Assembly: GCA_018899795.1 (NCBI GenBank)
Contig: JAHIHJ010000077.1
Span: forward strand, 1-19,407
Source: Methanobacteriota archaeon
GTDB lineage: Archaea; Halobacteriota; Methanosarcinia; Methanosarcinales; Methanoperedenaceae
DNA: 19,407 nucleotides
Direction of reading: 5' to 3'
The position numbers were made by a program, and so were the translations under genes. Below are positions 6,581 to 13,917 of this stretch, in pieces. The notes below the pieces were generated by a model. The model saw only the letters and a list, made by a program, of their open reading frames with translations, was not told the origin of the DNA and searched no databases. Within the stretch, counting starts at the first letter, position 1, and each line of letters opens with the position of its first letter.

Positions 6581-7144
6581 TCAAATGAGAGCTGCTATCC
6601 ATTGGACCATGACCATTGCGATCAGGGCAGCATAAGGCACAGCTATGTTATCATGCCTGCTCACACCACCTGCCAGCATCCCGAAAGCGCCCCCCAGTAT
6701 CGCTATTGGACCTGCAAAATATAAACCTGTCAATGAAGCTGCGATAAAACCCGATATCGAGCCTTCCCAGGACTTGTCCTTATTGAAAAATAGCCTGTGC
6801 CTGCCGTATCTCCTGCCTATCACACCCGCGAAGCCGTCCCCGGCTGCAAGGATGGCGATAGCGGCAAAACAGAGCTTTTCATCGATGAAGAATGAAATAA
6901 AGAGAAGGGAAATGACCGAGATTATGTAAGATAAAGGTTCGAAGGCGAATCCTTTTATTTCGTTTTCCCTGTAAACCAGGGAAAGTATGGAAGGGCTTAT
7001 TTTAGGTTTGATGGTTTCTAGAAGAAGATATATGGCAAGACCAAACACCAGCAAACCAATAATCAGGTACTTACCGAGAAGGTCATCTCCTGCAAAGAGG
7101 GGTATCAGGGCGCCGGAGATATGGATAACTTTTCGAAACTGCAC
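6581..7144 (-). CDS. Diacylglycerol/polyprenol kinase family membrane protein (COG0170, dolichol kinase-like)
   Basis: The 187-residue integral membrane protein has about six hydrophobic segments. Family marks are the N-terminal RKVIHISGALIPL and the cytoplasmic CTP-site motif AAGDGFAGVIGRRYGRHR (about 99-116) followed by KDKSWEGSISGF. Relatives use CTP to phosphorylate dolichol, phytol or diacylglycerol; in archaea the substrate would be a polyprenol or archaeol-type lipid, which the sequence cannot decide. Translation starts at GTG 7144, which begins the family-typical N-terminus. A TATA box 27 nt upstream fits a leaderless message. It lies 37 nt from the peptidase operon but has its own promoter upstream. 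Confidence 0.8.
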   Translation of the reverse strand: MQFRKVIHISGALIPLFAGDDLLGKYLIIGLLVFGLAIYLLLETIKPKISPSILSLVYRENEIKGFAFEPLSYIISVISLLFISFFIDEKLCFAAIAILAAGDGFAGVIGRRYGRHRLFFNKDKSWEGSISGFIAASLTGLYFAGPIAILGGAFGMLAGGVSRHDNIAVPYAALIAMVMVQWIAALI

Positions 7145-7167
7145 GATACTATTTTGATGTGTCTGGA

Positions 7168-7175
7168 TTATAAAT
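7168..7175 (-). promoter_or_regulatory. TATA box for the lipid-kinase-like gene
   Basis: On the minus strand ATTTATAA is centred about 27 nt before the GTG start at 7144. No ribosome site is present, which agrees with a leaderless transcript. Confidence 0.45.
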
Positions 7176-7212
7176 CATTGTATGTTTTATATGATCGTTT
7201 GATATAATTATA

Positions 7213-7647
7213 TCACATATTGAACCATTTTCTTATGGTTTCCTTTGCAGCCTCAAATCCGCCATCATAATAAATAGCAGCAATAAGCGCTTCAACTGTT
7301 TCAGCAAGAACTTTCGGCTCTTCATTGGCTCTCTGTTTTTTCTCTCCAATACCTAATTTAATGGCCTGTCCGATACCAAGATTCCGACCTATCTCGGCAA
7401 GCTTTTCCTGTCGTTCCATATCTATTTTCTTTGAAGTTATATCATTTCTTGTATCGAAGCCTGATCTTATCAATTGATCGACCAGAACCAGTTTCAGGAC
7501 AGCATCACCAAGTGTGCGGTATATTTCCTGGTCTTCACAATCCTTGTGCTGCTGTTTTTGTTCGTTTGCATAGGCTTTGCGCGTAAGTGCACGGTCCAGG
7601 TATGCAGAATTTTTGAATGTATAACCAAGAGTTTCTTCGATTGTCAT
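7213..7647 (-). CDS. rnc: RNase III-domain protein without dsRNA-binding domain
   Basis: The 144-residue product covers one RNase III domain: IEETLGYTF (3-11), LGDAVL (46-51) and AETVEALIAAIYYDGG (115-130). No C-terminal dsRBD follows, so it resembles short, Mini-III-like forms. Of the four metal-binding acids known in E. coli RNase III, Asp45 and Glu117 are kept (Asp48, Glu119), while Glu41 aligns with Arg44 and Asp114 with Glu116. The usual NERLEFLGD signature reads QEIYRTLGD. It may belong to a divergent subfamily with altered or lost cleavage. ATG 7647 is preferred over GTG 7656 because GGGTGGAT lies 5 nt before it. RNase III is rare in archaea. Confidence 0.8.
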   Translation of the reverse strand: MTIEETLGYTFKNSAYLDRALTRKAYANEQKQQHKDCEDQEIYRTLGDAVLKLVLVDQLIRSGFDTRNDITSKKIDMERQEKLAEIGRNLGIGQAIKLGIGEKKQRANEEPKVLAETVEALIAAIYYDGGFEAAKETIRKWFNM

Positions 7648-7753
7648 TGTATCCACCCTTTTTGAATTGCAATATTATATTAATCTCATATATATTAAAT
7701 ATATCTGGGCTAGTCTGAAATAATTATTTTACCCTGGAATTTGACAATTTCAA

Positions 7754-7759
7754 TTTAAA
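7754..7759 (+). promoter_or_regulatory. Possible TATA box for purD
   Basis: TTTAAA in a run of A/T about 43 nt before the purD ATG would give a leader of roughly 15-20 nt. That leader would include GTGGAG (7788-7793), a good ribosome site 6 nt before the ATG. Confidence 0.35.
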
Positions 7760-7799
7760 CCAGAACTTTTTTATTCCCGCAAACATTGTGGAGTAAATT

Positions 7800-9098
7800 A
7801 TGAGAGTCCTATTGGTCGGAGGCGGCGGACGGGAACACGCCATTGCAGAAGCCATAGCCCGAAGCAAGAGAGACCCGCAGCTTTATGCGGCGATGAGCAA
7901 GAAAAACCCTGGAATAGCGCGCCTGTGTAAAGATTTCATACTTATAAAAGAGACAGACCCCGCGATAGTAGATTTTGCGGTCAAAAATAAAATTGAGCTT
8001 GCGGTCATCGGTCCTGAGACACCGCTTGCAGCAGGCATCCCCGATGCCCTGTGGGGCGCTGGCATCCCGGTCGTAGGTCCGCGAAGGCTTGCGGCGCAGA
8101 TCGAGTTCGATAAAGCATGGACTCGCAATTTCATGAAGAAATACGATATTGCAGGTCTTCCCGGATTCAAGGTCTTCAGGAAAGGAGAAAGCGGCACTGA
8201 TGAATACATTGACGAATTGGGCGACGTGGTCATCAAACCCGCAGGTTTGACCGGCGGGAAAGGCGTAAAGGTCATGGGCGACCACTTCGACATAGAAGGC
8301 GCAAAGGCTTACGCCCGTGAGGTATTAAAGAACGATGACCTTGTTATCGAGGAGCGGCTTATTGGCGAGGAATTTACGGTTCAGGCATTCGTGGACGGAA
8401 GCTTTCTTGCATTCGCTCCCGCAGTGCAGGACCATAAGAGGGCGTTTGATGGGGACAGGGGACCAAACACCGGCGGGATGGGCTCATACAACGACGCGAA
8501 GGATATCCTCCCCTTCATGAAAACATCTGATTATAGCGGTGCAAAAAAGATAATGGGCGATGCAGTCCTGGCTGTCAGGAAAGAAACCGGTGTATCATAC
8601 CAGGGCATCCTTTACGGGCAGTTCATGGCAACAGCGAAAGGCATCTCTGTCATTGAGTTCAACGCGCGCTTTGGAGACCCTGAAGCCATGAACGTGATAC
8701 CTCTTCTTGAAACTGATTTCCTTGATGTGTGTATGGCCGTAGTAAACGGGACCCTTGATAAAACAAATGTGGCTTTTAAGAAACAGGCAACAGTATGCAA
8801 GTATGCAGTCCCTGAGGGCTATCCCGACGATCCCGTAAAGGATTCGGTCGTAGAGATAGGAAGCGCCGGGGTTGCGCATGTTTTCTATTCAAGCGTGTAT
8901 GAAAAGGACGGCAAAATATTCACTACTGGTTCAAGAGCTATAGCGGTCCTCGGTTCCGCAGGTACAATTCAGGATGCTGAAAAAATAGCGCAGGATGGCA
9001 TTTCAGCCTTAAAAGGCAGGCTTTACAGCAGGCGGGATATTGGTACTGAAGAACTGATCCGGAAAAGGGTACAGCACATGGAAAAGCTAAGGGTTTGA
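7800..9098 (+). CDS. purD: Phosphoribosylamine-glycine ligase (GAR synthetase)
   Basis: Second step of de novo purine synthesis: ATP-dependent joining of glycine to phosphoribosylamine. The 432-residue length is typical. The N-terminal domain has GGGGREHAI (7-15) and [12 protein letters not shown] (about 72-83). The ATP-grasp domain has [13 protein letters not shown], a [20 protein letters not shown] motif and the metal-binding [10 protein letters not shown]. The start is fixed by GGAG 6 nt upstream. It is transcribed alone, divergent from the RNase III gene and convergent with secG. Another purine gene, purE, lies about 9.6 kb downstream on the other strand. Confidence 0.97.
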   Translation: MRVLLVGGGGREHAIAEAIARSKRDPQLYAAMSKKNPGIARLCKDFILIKETDPAIVDFAVKNKIELAVIGPETPLAAGIPDALWGAGIPVVGPRRLAAQIEFDKAWTRNFMKKYDIAGLPGFKVFRKGESGTDEYIDELGDVVIKPAGLTGGKGVKVMGDHFDIEGAKAYAREVLKNDDLVIEERLIGEEFTVQAFVDGSFLAFAPAVQDHKRAFDGDRGPNTGGMGSYNDAKDILPFMKTSDYSGAKKIMGDAVLAVRKETGVSYQGILYGQFMATAKGISVIEFNARFGDPEAMNVIPLLETDFLDVCMAVVNGTLDKTNVAFKKQATVCKYAVPEGYPDDPVKDSVVEIGSAGVAHVFYSSVYEKDGKIFTTGSRAIAVLGSAGTIQDAEKIAQDGISALKGRLYSRRDIGTEELIRKRVQHMEKLRV

Positions 9099-9110
9099 TG
9101 GAAAAGATAA

Positions 9111-9130
9111 AATAACAGTTGGTTGTTATT
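9111..9130. terminator. Hairpin between convergent purD and secG
   Basis: AATAACA, loop GTTGGT, TGTTATT: a perfect 7-bp stem in the 34-nt gap between the two stops. Reading the minus strand it is followed by TTATCTTTTCC, so it may end secG transcription; on the plus strand there is no T-run. Confidence 0.4.
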
Positions 9131-9132
9131 CC

Positions 9133-9312
9133 CTAACCTTTGATCGGCCATATTCCATAATAAGCATTCAATACCAGAACGAGCAGTCCCGTTACCAGGG
9201 CGACCATAACCACTGTTTTGGGATGTATCTGTAAAGAGGTTTCTTCTGCATCATAGTACCTCATCAAACCCGCAGAGGACATTAGACCGCTGCCTTCTTT
9301 CTTTTTTGCCAT
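9133..9312 (-). CDS. secG: Preprotein translocase subunit Sec61-beta/SecG
   Basis: A 59-residue protein reading MAKKKEGSGLMSSAGLMRYY at its start. Archaeal Sec61-beta proteins share this lysine/glycine-rich N-terminus, the LMSSAGLMRYY motif and an acidic patch. They end with a single membrane span (here about 34-50, VVMVALVTGLLVLVLNA) preceded by IHPKT. It is the small tail-anchored subunit of the SecYE-beta channel that exports and inserts proteins. GGGGGCG lies 4 nt before the ATG. The gene stands alone, convergent with purD. Confidence 0.93.
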   Translation of the reverse strand: MAKKKEGSGLMSSAGLMRYYDAEETSLQIHPKTVVMVALVTGLLVLVLNAYYGIWPIKG

Positions 9313-9648
9313 AAACGCCCCCTATGTTTTTATAGCATTTTAATGTATCGGATGAGCGGCGTTTCACTCCCAAAGGTTATAGCTCCGGATGTTTTGGCTT
9401 TTTAGAGTCATAGAGGGATAATTATATATATTGTAAAGAGAATATTCGTATAACAACGAACGATTGTATGAAAAATTAAAAGAAACTGTTTCAAAACGAA
9501 AAATTATATAAAATATTATGTAAATATAATTATAGATCATGATCGAACCTGGCATAATCATAGTAAAATATATGTATGATGTCTTTGTTACATAAGATAA
9601 AGGATAGAAATAAATAACGAACGTGATTTTGTTATATGAGTATGTTAT
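9313..9648. other. AT-rich intergenic region, divergent promoters, no gene seen
   Basis: This 336-nt stretch separates divergent secG and the surface-protein gene. It holds long A/T runs, the 10-bp palindrome GATCATGATC (9535-9544), two ACGAACG motifs (about 9454 and 9618), and a direct repeat GTTATATGAG at 9631-9640 and 9644-9653. The second GTTATATGAG overlaps the ATG of the following gene. TATA-like boxes are too many to choose one. I see no RNA gene. Confidence 0.5.
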
Positions 9649-11403
9649 ATGAGAAGTGACGTTTCATTTAAAATTGTAATGGCATTCCTGATAATATCAG
9701 GGTTAATTAGCCCCGCTCTTGCTTATGATTTTAATCTGTTTCAATGGGGTGAAGGAACATCTGACGAACTCATGCGCGGGGAGGAACTCACATACAACGG
9801 GTATACTGTAAAAGCCATCTCTTTTCCGGCACCTGTGAAATCTAACCTGTATTCAGGGACGCCTTCTGAGGGGGTTAACCCATTTGTAGGGGTGAACATA
9901 TCAAAGAACGGCATTCTGATCACTTCAGTTCTGCTCATACAGGGAGAATACTACATCGTGCCTGACGGTGAATTGAAAGTAATGGTAAAGCAGCTTCCGT
10001 CTAAAGAAGGCACTGAATGGGTTTATGAAACCTATGCGCCTTGGGCAGTAATAGAAATGGGCCCCAGAGGCACGCCAGCTATTGAAGTTTCGGTTGAGAC
10101 CGATTATAATGAATACACTTCACTGGCGAATACAGAGATCACGACATCAGTAACCTTAAGAAATACAGGGTCGGCTGATCTGCTAAATGTCAATTTTAAT
10201 GTGTTAACTTCATTGCCAATAAAGAGAGGGGATTTGAAGTTCTCCTATGAAAGAATAAGAAAGGGGGAATCAATAACGAAAAGCATTACATTTGGGACTC
10301 CGATGATTACTGAACTTAAAAACTACGAGATACTTACAAATGCGACAGGTTATGATGCTAAGGATATTTTTTACACTGCCCAGTCAACAAAAACCATCTT
10401 AATTGCGCCCGAACCTGAGCAGATCCCTACCCTGAGAAAATATGTGAATGCCAAGATATACCTGGAAGAGTATGCCATGGTTTCGCTAACGTTCAAGAAC
10501 AATGCCAATTACGAACTTAAGAATGTGAGCATCACAGACAGCCTGTCTGATGGTTTTAAGCTTTTGAGCAACAACTCCCTCCACTGGATAGTTAATATAC
10601 CCGCAAAAGGAGAATGGGATTCGCGCTACCTCGTGAAACCTCTTGAAGCGAACAAGGACGGCGCAGTCTTGCCATCTGCAATTGCAGATTTCAGGACGCG
10701 AAGGGAATATTATTCAATCCAGTCAAACCAGCCCAGCGTAGTTGTCCATGGTCCGAAGATATCACTCACCAAACAGATAGATGTTTCTGATATCAGACCC
10801 GGAGATACTGTTACTGTAACGGTGGTAGCGGAAAATACTGGTAGTACGCCCACGAAAGTCTCAATCAGTGACACGCTGCCGGCGGAAGGGACTCTTGTAA
10901 GTGGCACCACATTTCTTGAAGAATTTCTTGAAGCAAATAAGGCGACAAGGTTCAGCTACAGCCTCAGGATAGATTCAGAACAGCCTGTAAAACTTCCTGC
11001 CGCGACTGCTGAATATTATGAATTGAGCGCCAAGAGCGGGAAATTAACTGCGCAAAGCGGTGAACCTGAGATAAGGATAAGATCGCTTGAGAGCGAACAA
11101 GCCGCCAGCGCTGAGAATGCAGCCGCTAGCTTTGAGATCACAGAAGTGCAGGCAACTCCCGCCCCAACGCCTGAACTGCCCTTCACACCTATTATCTACG
11201 AAGAGGAGGAGCCAGTTCCACAGGAAACACCAGAACAGGTAATTACACCAGAACAGGTAATTACACCAGAACCGGTAATTACGCCAGTGGTAGTTTCTCC
11301 TGAAGAGATCGATTCTCTCCTGAACTTATTGCTGGGCTGCAATGCAGGAAGCATAACTGAAAATGGAACTGCTATTGCCTGCAGTATCATAAAAAAGACC
11401 TGA
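9649..11403 (+). CDS. Secreted surface protein with DUF11/CARDB-like repeats and proline-rich tail
   Basis: The 584-residue product has a signal peptide (hydrophobic about 9-25, ending PALA) and an N-terminal domain of archaeal S-layer-associated type (about 27-135). Beta-sandwich repeats follow, with the patterns EITTSVTLRNTGSADLLNV (about 168), AMVSLTFKNNANYELKNVSI (about 282) and GDTVTVTVVAENTGSTPTKV (about 385). These are characteristic of DUF11/CARDB domains found in archaeal cell-surface proteins. A low-complexity tail (about 490-550) is rich in Pro, Glu and Thr and includes three copies of an 18-nt repeat. The C-terminus lacks an obvious membrane span or sorting signal; it ends after LLNLLLGC with two Cys. 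Role: probably cell envelope or adhesion; not further assignable. Confidence 0.8.
   Translation: MRSDVSFKIVMAFLIISGLISPALAYDFNLFQWGEGTSDELMRGEELTYNGYTVKAISFPAPVKSNLYSGTPSEGVNPFVGVNISKNGILITSVLLIQGEYYIVPDGELKVMVKQLPSKEGTEWVYETYAPWAVIEMGPRGTPAIEVSVETDYNEYTSLANTEITTSVTLRNTGSADLLNVNFNVLTSLPIKRGDLKFSYERIRKGESITKSITFGTPMITELKNYEILTNATGYDAKDIFYTAQSTKTILIAPEPEQIPTLRKYVNAKIYLEEYAMVSLTFKNNANYELKNVSITDSLSDGFKLLSNNSLHWIVNIPAKGEWDSRYLVKPLEANKDGAVLPSAIADFRTRREYYSIQSNQPSVVVHGPKISLTKQIDVSDIRPGDTVTVTVVAENTGSTPTKVSISDTLPAEGTLVSGTTFLEEFLEANKATRFSYSLRIDSEQPVKLPAATAEYYELSAKSGKLTAQSGEPEIRIRSLESEQAASAENAAASFEITEVQATPAPTPELPFTPIIYEEEEPVPQETPEQVITPEQVITPEPVITPVVVSPEEIDSLLNLLLGCNAGSITENGTAIACSIIKKT
11227..11280 (+). 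repeat. Three tandem 18-nt units in the surface-protein gene
   Basis: The unit ACACCAGAACAGGTAATT occurs twice identically, then once with one change (CAGAAC to CAGAACC-type substitution), and encodes TPEQVI, TPEQVI, TPEPVI. A partial fourth unit follows. Its length is a multiple of three, so copy changes keep the frame. Confidence 0.9.
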
Positions 11404-11485
11404 TAACCATATATTTCCCTTACTGTAGAATCCCTTACAATAAACTTTAAATCATATACCATCTTTTAAACATGAGGTGAATTAA

Positions 11486-11644
11486 ATGAAAGTATATATC
11501 TGTGAAAAAAGCTGCTGCCCTGCTGTTGAGACTGTCGGAAATGACGTACTCATAGGAGAAGGTGCAAATACGGTCAGATTAAAGAAACACGAATGGAACA
11601 TGCTTGTAGAGAAGATCCAGTCTGGCGTGCTTCATACTATCTAA
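11486..11644 (+). CDS. Small protein (52 aa) with CEKSCCP motif, DUF397-like pattern
   Basis: The product begins [20 protein letters not shown] and ends [23 protein letters not shown] (11474-11480), an almost complete archaeal ribosome site, lies 5 nt before the ATG, so I take it as a real gene. It has three Cys near the N-terminus (6, 10, 11), a strand pattern, then [18 protein letters not shown]. That ending resembles the actinobacterial DUF397 pattern, in which L-x-F-x-P-x-EW precedes a helix; this is a resemblance by eye only. The three cysteines could bind a metal. Its TAA overlaps the stop of convergent pcm by 4 nt. A TATA-like TTTAAAT lies at 11446-11452. Confidence 0.75.
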   Translation: MKVYICEKSCCPAVETVGNDVLIGEGANTVRLKKHEWNMLVEKIQSGVLHTI

Positions 11645-12276
11645 AACCGAAAACCTTTTTTTCCAACAAGGGGCACGAAAACAACGCCCCCTTTTGCTTC
11701 TTTTTTTAACCCGTTGATCTTTGTTATAAGATATAGTTCCTGAAAAGCTCTACCAACAGGAATGACCAGCTTTCCTCCTGGCTTGAGCTGTTCTGTCAGG
11801 GTCTCAGGTATATCTGGCGCAGCGCATGCAACGCTTATGCGGTCGTACGGGGCATGACCGGGAAGCCCGAGCGAACCGTCCTCCACAAGCACTGTCACGT
11901 TATTAATTCCTGCTTTTTTGAGATTCTCACGGGCAAACAGAGCAAGACCTTCTATCACTTCCACAGCATACACATGTCCGCTTCCTGCAAGTTCTGCAAT
12001 AACCGCAGCATGATAACCTGAACCAGCGCCGATCTCAAGTATCGTCATGCCGTCGCTTATATCAAGCAGGTCGCACATTATCGCCACCATATGAGGCGCT
12101 GAGATGGTCTGTCCCCATCCTAAGGAAAGAGGATAATCGGCATAAGCATTTTTCTGTTCTCTTTCAGGGACGAAAAGGTGACGAGGGACGCGGCGCATGG
12201 CATCAAGCACGCGTTCGCTGATACCGTGACGGCTCAAATCATTTATCAGTCTGCCTTTTTGGTCTTCAAACTCCAT
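11641..12276 (-). CDS. pcm: Protein-L-isoaspartate O-methyltransferase
   Basis: Repairs isoaspartyl damage in proteins with S-adenosylmethionine. The 211-residue product has the PCMT-specific [13 protein letters not shown] (53-65), the SAM motif [14 protein letters not shown] (80-92), and post-I VYAVEVIE. The ending is the usual [12 protein letters not shown]. The start [10 protein letters not shown] fits family starts, yet it lies inside the preceding gene, which ends 31 nt downstream of this ATG in another frame; the overlap suggests coupled expression. It is last in a minus-strand run after the phosphoribosyltransferase, acylphosphatase and COG1326-like genes. Confidence 0.95.
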   Translation of the reverse strand: MEFEDQKGRLINDLSRHGISERVLDAMRRVPRHLFVPEREQKNAYADYPLSLGWGQTISAPHMVAIMCDLLDISDGMTILEIGAGSGYHAAVIAELAGSGHVYAVEVIEGLALFARENLKKAGINNVTVLVEDGSLGLPGHAPYDRISVACAAPDIPETLTEQLKPGGKLVIPVGRAFQELYLITKINGLKKEAKGGVVFVPLVGKKGFRF

Positions 12277-12797
12277 ACTGATTCACGCTTTTTAATAACA
12301 ATACGATCCCCGCCTTTTGAAATACGTCTTGGTTCCTTTTGCCCTGATTCAGCATAGATGCGCTTGATATTGCTTGCCTTGACAGCAATGCCCTTTCTGC
12401 TTTTAAATTTACCATCCCGTATCTTTATGCGTATTATCTTCAATTCGCGGCTATTAATTTTTATTTTCTCCCCGATGACATATTCTCTCTCCCCCGGCAC
12501 TCTCATCTCTATTGATTCAGTGGTCTCCCTGTGGCTTATGGCTATTTTCACAACAACCTCTTCGATCGCACGCGCCCATATTGTCTTAATATCATCAACA
12601 TGTGCGCTTTCTTTCCTTTTATCTCCAACTTCAATAGAACTTATCTTCACAGGATAAGCTTCTCCTGAGGTCTCATCATCCATTACAAGTTCATTGCCCA
12701 CCCTGATAACGCCTGAAAGCAGCGTCCTGATCCTTACGGACTTATCCCCAATACTGACGATGACCCGCACCGGCACTTTCTTTTTTATAGATTCCAT
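12246..12797 (-). CDS. COG1326/HVO_0476-like protein lacking its zinc finger
   Basis: The 183-residue product matches the conserved C-terminal part of the archaeal HVO_0476-type family as I recall it: [14 protein letters not shown] at the N-terminus, [20 protein letters not shown] (about 32-51), [15 protein letters not shown] and a [15 protein letters not shown] strand. Family members carry a four-Cys zinc finger ahead of this region. Here the protein begins exactly where that finger would end, and no Cys is present. Only 34 nt separate it from the upstream gene, so the finger is not hidden upstream. A TATA box about 26 nt before the ATG supports this start. The function of the family is unknown; nucleic-acid binding is a guess. 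Confidence 0.7.
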   Translation of the reverse strand: MESIKKKVPVRVIVSIGDKSVRIRTLLSGVIRVGNELVMDDETSGEAYPVKISSIEVGDKRKESAHVDDIKTIWARAIEEVVVKIAISHRETTESIEMRVPGEREYVIGEKIKINSRELKIIRIKIRDGKFKSRKGIAVKASNIKRIYAESGQKEPRRISKGGDRIVIKKRESVWSLKTKKAD

Positions 12798-12818
12798 ATC
12801 TCAAAATTATGAGTTGAG

Positions 12819-12827
12819 CTATAAATA
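12819..12827 (-). promoter_or_regulatory. TATA box for the COG1326-like gene and pcm
   Basis: On the minus strand TATTTATAG is centred about 26 nt before the ATG at 12797. It overlaps the last bases before the acylphosphatase stop (12832). This places the transcription start at the ATG and gives the pair its own leaderless transcript. Confidence 0.5.
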
Positions 12828-12831
12828 TGTA

Positions 12832-13137
12832 TTACCTCAGAACTGAGAAATCATTAAATTCCCCGATATATTTCTCCGATATTACCTGGACATCTGCAAC
12901 ATCTGCGTAATCCGGCCCTTTCCTGCACCATTCCACCATTTTATTCACTTTTTCCTTCTCGCCTTCAATGATCGCTTCAACACGCCCGTCATCCAGGTTC
13001 CTCACCCAGCCTGTAAGACGCAGTTCATCCGCTCTTTTCTTCGCGCTTGCCCTGAAGAAAACTCCCTGCACCCGCCCTGATACCAGAACATAAACCCTGT
13101 TGTCCAATACCCTGTTGTCCAATACCCTGTTGTCCAT
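12832..13137 (-). CDS. acyP: Acylphosphatase with a repeat-extended N-terminus
   Basis: Hydrolyses acyl phosphates such as carbamoyl phosphate. The 101-residue product has the active-site loop SGRVQGVFFR (20-29) with Arg29 and the catalytic Asn47 in TGWVRN, plus the DGRVEAIIEGE strand. Start at ATG 13137 is supported by GGAGAT a few nt before it and by a TAATG overlap with the preceding phosphoribosyltransferase stop. The first 15 residues are three DNRV(L) units made by a 15-nt DNA repeat; only the last unit is needed for the normal acylphosphatase first strand. Open frame continues upstream to 13185 but inside the previous gene. Confidence 0.93.
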   Translation of the reverse strand: MDNRVLDNRVLDNRVYVLVSGRVQGVFFRASAKKRADELRLTGWVRNLDDGRVEAIIEGEKEKVNKMVEWCRKGPDYADVADVQVISEKYIGEFNDFSVLR

Positions 13138-13138
13138 T
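13094..13138 (-). repeat. Three tandem 15-nt units at the acylphosphatase start codon
   Basis: The plus-strand unit ACCCTGTTGTCCAAT occurs at 13094-13108 and 13109-13123, and with one change at 13124-13138. Read on the minus strand each unit begins ATG or TTG followed by GACAACAGGGT. The repeat therefore duplicates the start region in frame and offers three spaced initiation codons. Confidence 0.9.
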
Positions 13139-13817
13139 ATCCATCTCCTGCGCTTTCCCAGTAGAACGTATTGCCTTTCTTGCATTTCCTGAGCTTCCCT
13201 TCCCCTCTCATATCAATCAGGAACTCATTCAGCTCTTTTCCTGACACCTTTATATCAAAAACGCTTTTCAGCCCTTTCCTGATCTCTTCCTGCGTCATGG
13301 GGCGAACAAGCACGCGTTTTATGAACCCTGTCATGTCCTCATATAATGCCCACGGATAGATTATCCACTTCCAAGCATCATGTTTCTCGCCCCAGTAATC
13401 CGGTTTGAATGTGGAGCAGGTCTTATACTGAAGCACGGCTGTCCTGACCTCTGCTGGAGACCTTTCTTTTAAATGCTTCACGATAACATGATAGGTATCC
13501 CCGGTATCAGCAACATCATCAACGATCAATATCCTTTTCCCTGAGATGTCGATCTCTTCAGGCAGAGGGTATTTTATTCTCGCTGCTCCAATAGTATTGG
13601 CTATACCCCAGTGTTCTGCCTTTACGGACGTCAGGTCTTTAATGTGCAGGAAATCACAGACTATGCGGGCTGGTACAAGTCCTCCACGTGTAACACCTAT
13701 GACCATGTCAGGAACGAACCCTGAGGATCTGACCTTACGTGCTATCTTCCTTCCCAGCCTGTAAGCCTTATCCCAGGTCACAAAGTAGCATTTAAAGGAC
13801 TTTCCGGGCTGTTCCAT
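13137..13817 (-). CDS. Phosphoribosyltransferase (COG2236-type) with C-terminal winged-helix-like part
   Basis: The 226-residue product has a type I PRTase fold: VIGVTRGGLVPARI (39-52) and the PRPP loop ILIVDDVADTGDTY (96-109). A WKWIIYPWALYED stretch follows (about 149-161), which is typical of archaeal purine-type members annotated as hypoxanthine or xanthine-guanine PRTases. Residues about 170-226 form a charged helical part (TQEEIRKGL) that may be a small winged helix. It probably salvages a purine base, but the base cannot be told from the sequence. A CTATTAAAAG box on the minus strand (13834-13843) and no ribosome site suggest a leaderless message. Its stop overlaps the acylphosphatase ATG by one base. 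Confidence 0.85.
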   Translation of the reverse strand: MEQPGKSFKCYFVTWDKAYRLGRKIARKVRSSGFVPDMVIGVTRGGLVPARIVCDFLHIKDLTSVKAEHWGIANTIGAARIKYPLPEEIDISGKRILIVDDVADTGDTYHVIVKHLKERSPAEVRTAVLQYKTCSTFKPDYWGEKHDAWKWIIYPWALYEDMTGFIKRVLVRPMTQEEIRKGLKSVFDIKVSGKELNEFLIDMRGEGKLRKCKKGNTFYWESAGDG

Positions 13818-13917
13818 CTAAATAAGATAGTGTCTTTTAATAGATATTCTTTGCTGTGGAAAGCGAAACTTGTGGAAAGCTGGACGCCACCAGGGAAAAA
13901 AAATAAAAAAAATCGGG

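Noticed and set aside
7809..8293. Antisense open frames opposite purD
   Set aside because: Shadow frames of a well-conserved gene.
9313..9648. A tRNA or other RNA gene in the AT-rich gap
   Set aside because: I looked for cloverleaf arms and a TTCGAATC-type loop; a GATCGAACC stretch exists but no matching stems.
11227..11280. Short regular repeats that could suggest a CRISPR array
   Set aside because: The units are directly tandem with no spacers and encode an in-frame Pro-rich peptide.
13138..13185. 16-codon N-terminal extension of acylphosphatase
   Set aside because: It lies in the preceding gene, and a good ribosome site with a TAATG overlap marks the later ATG.
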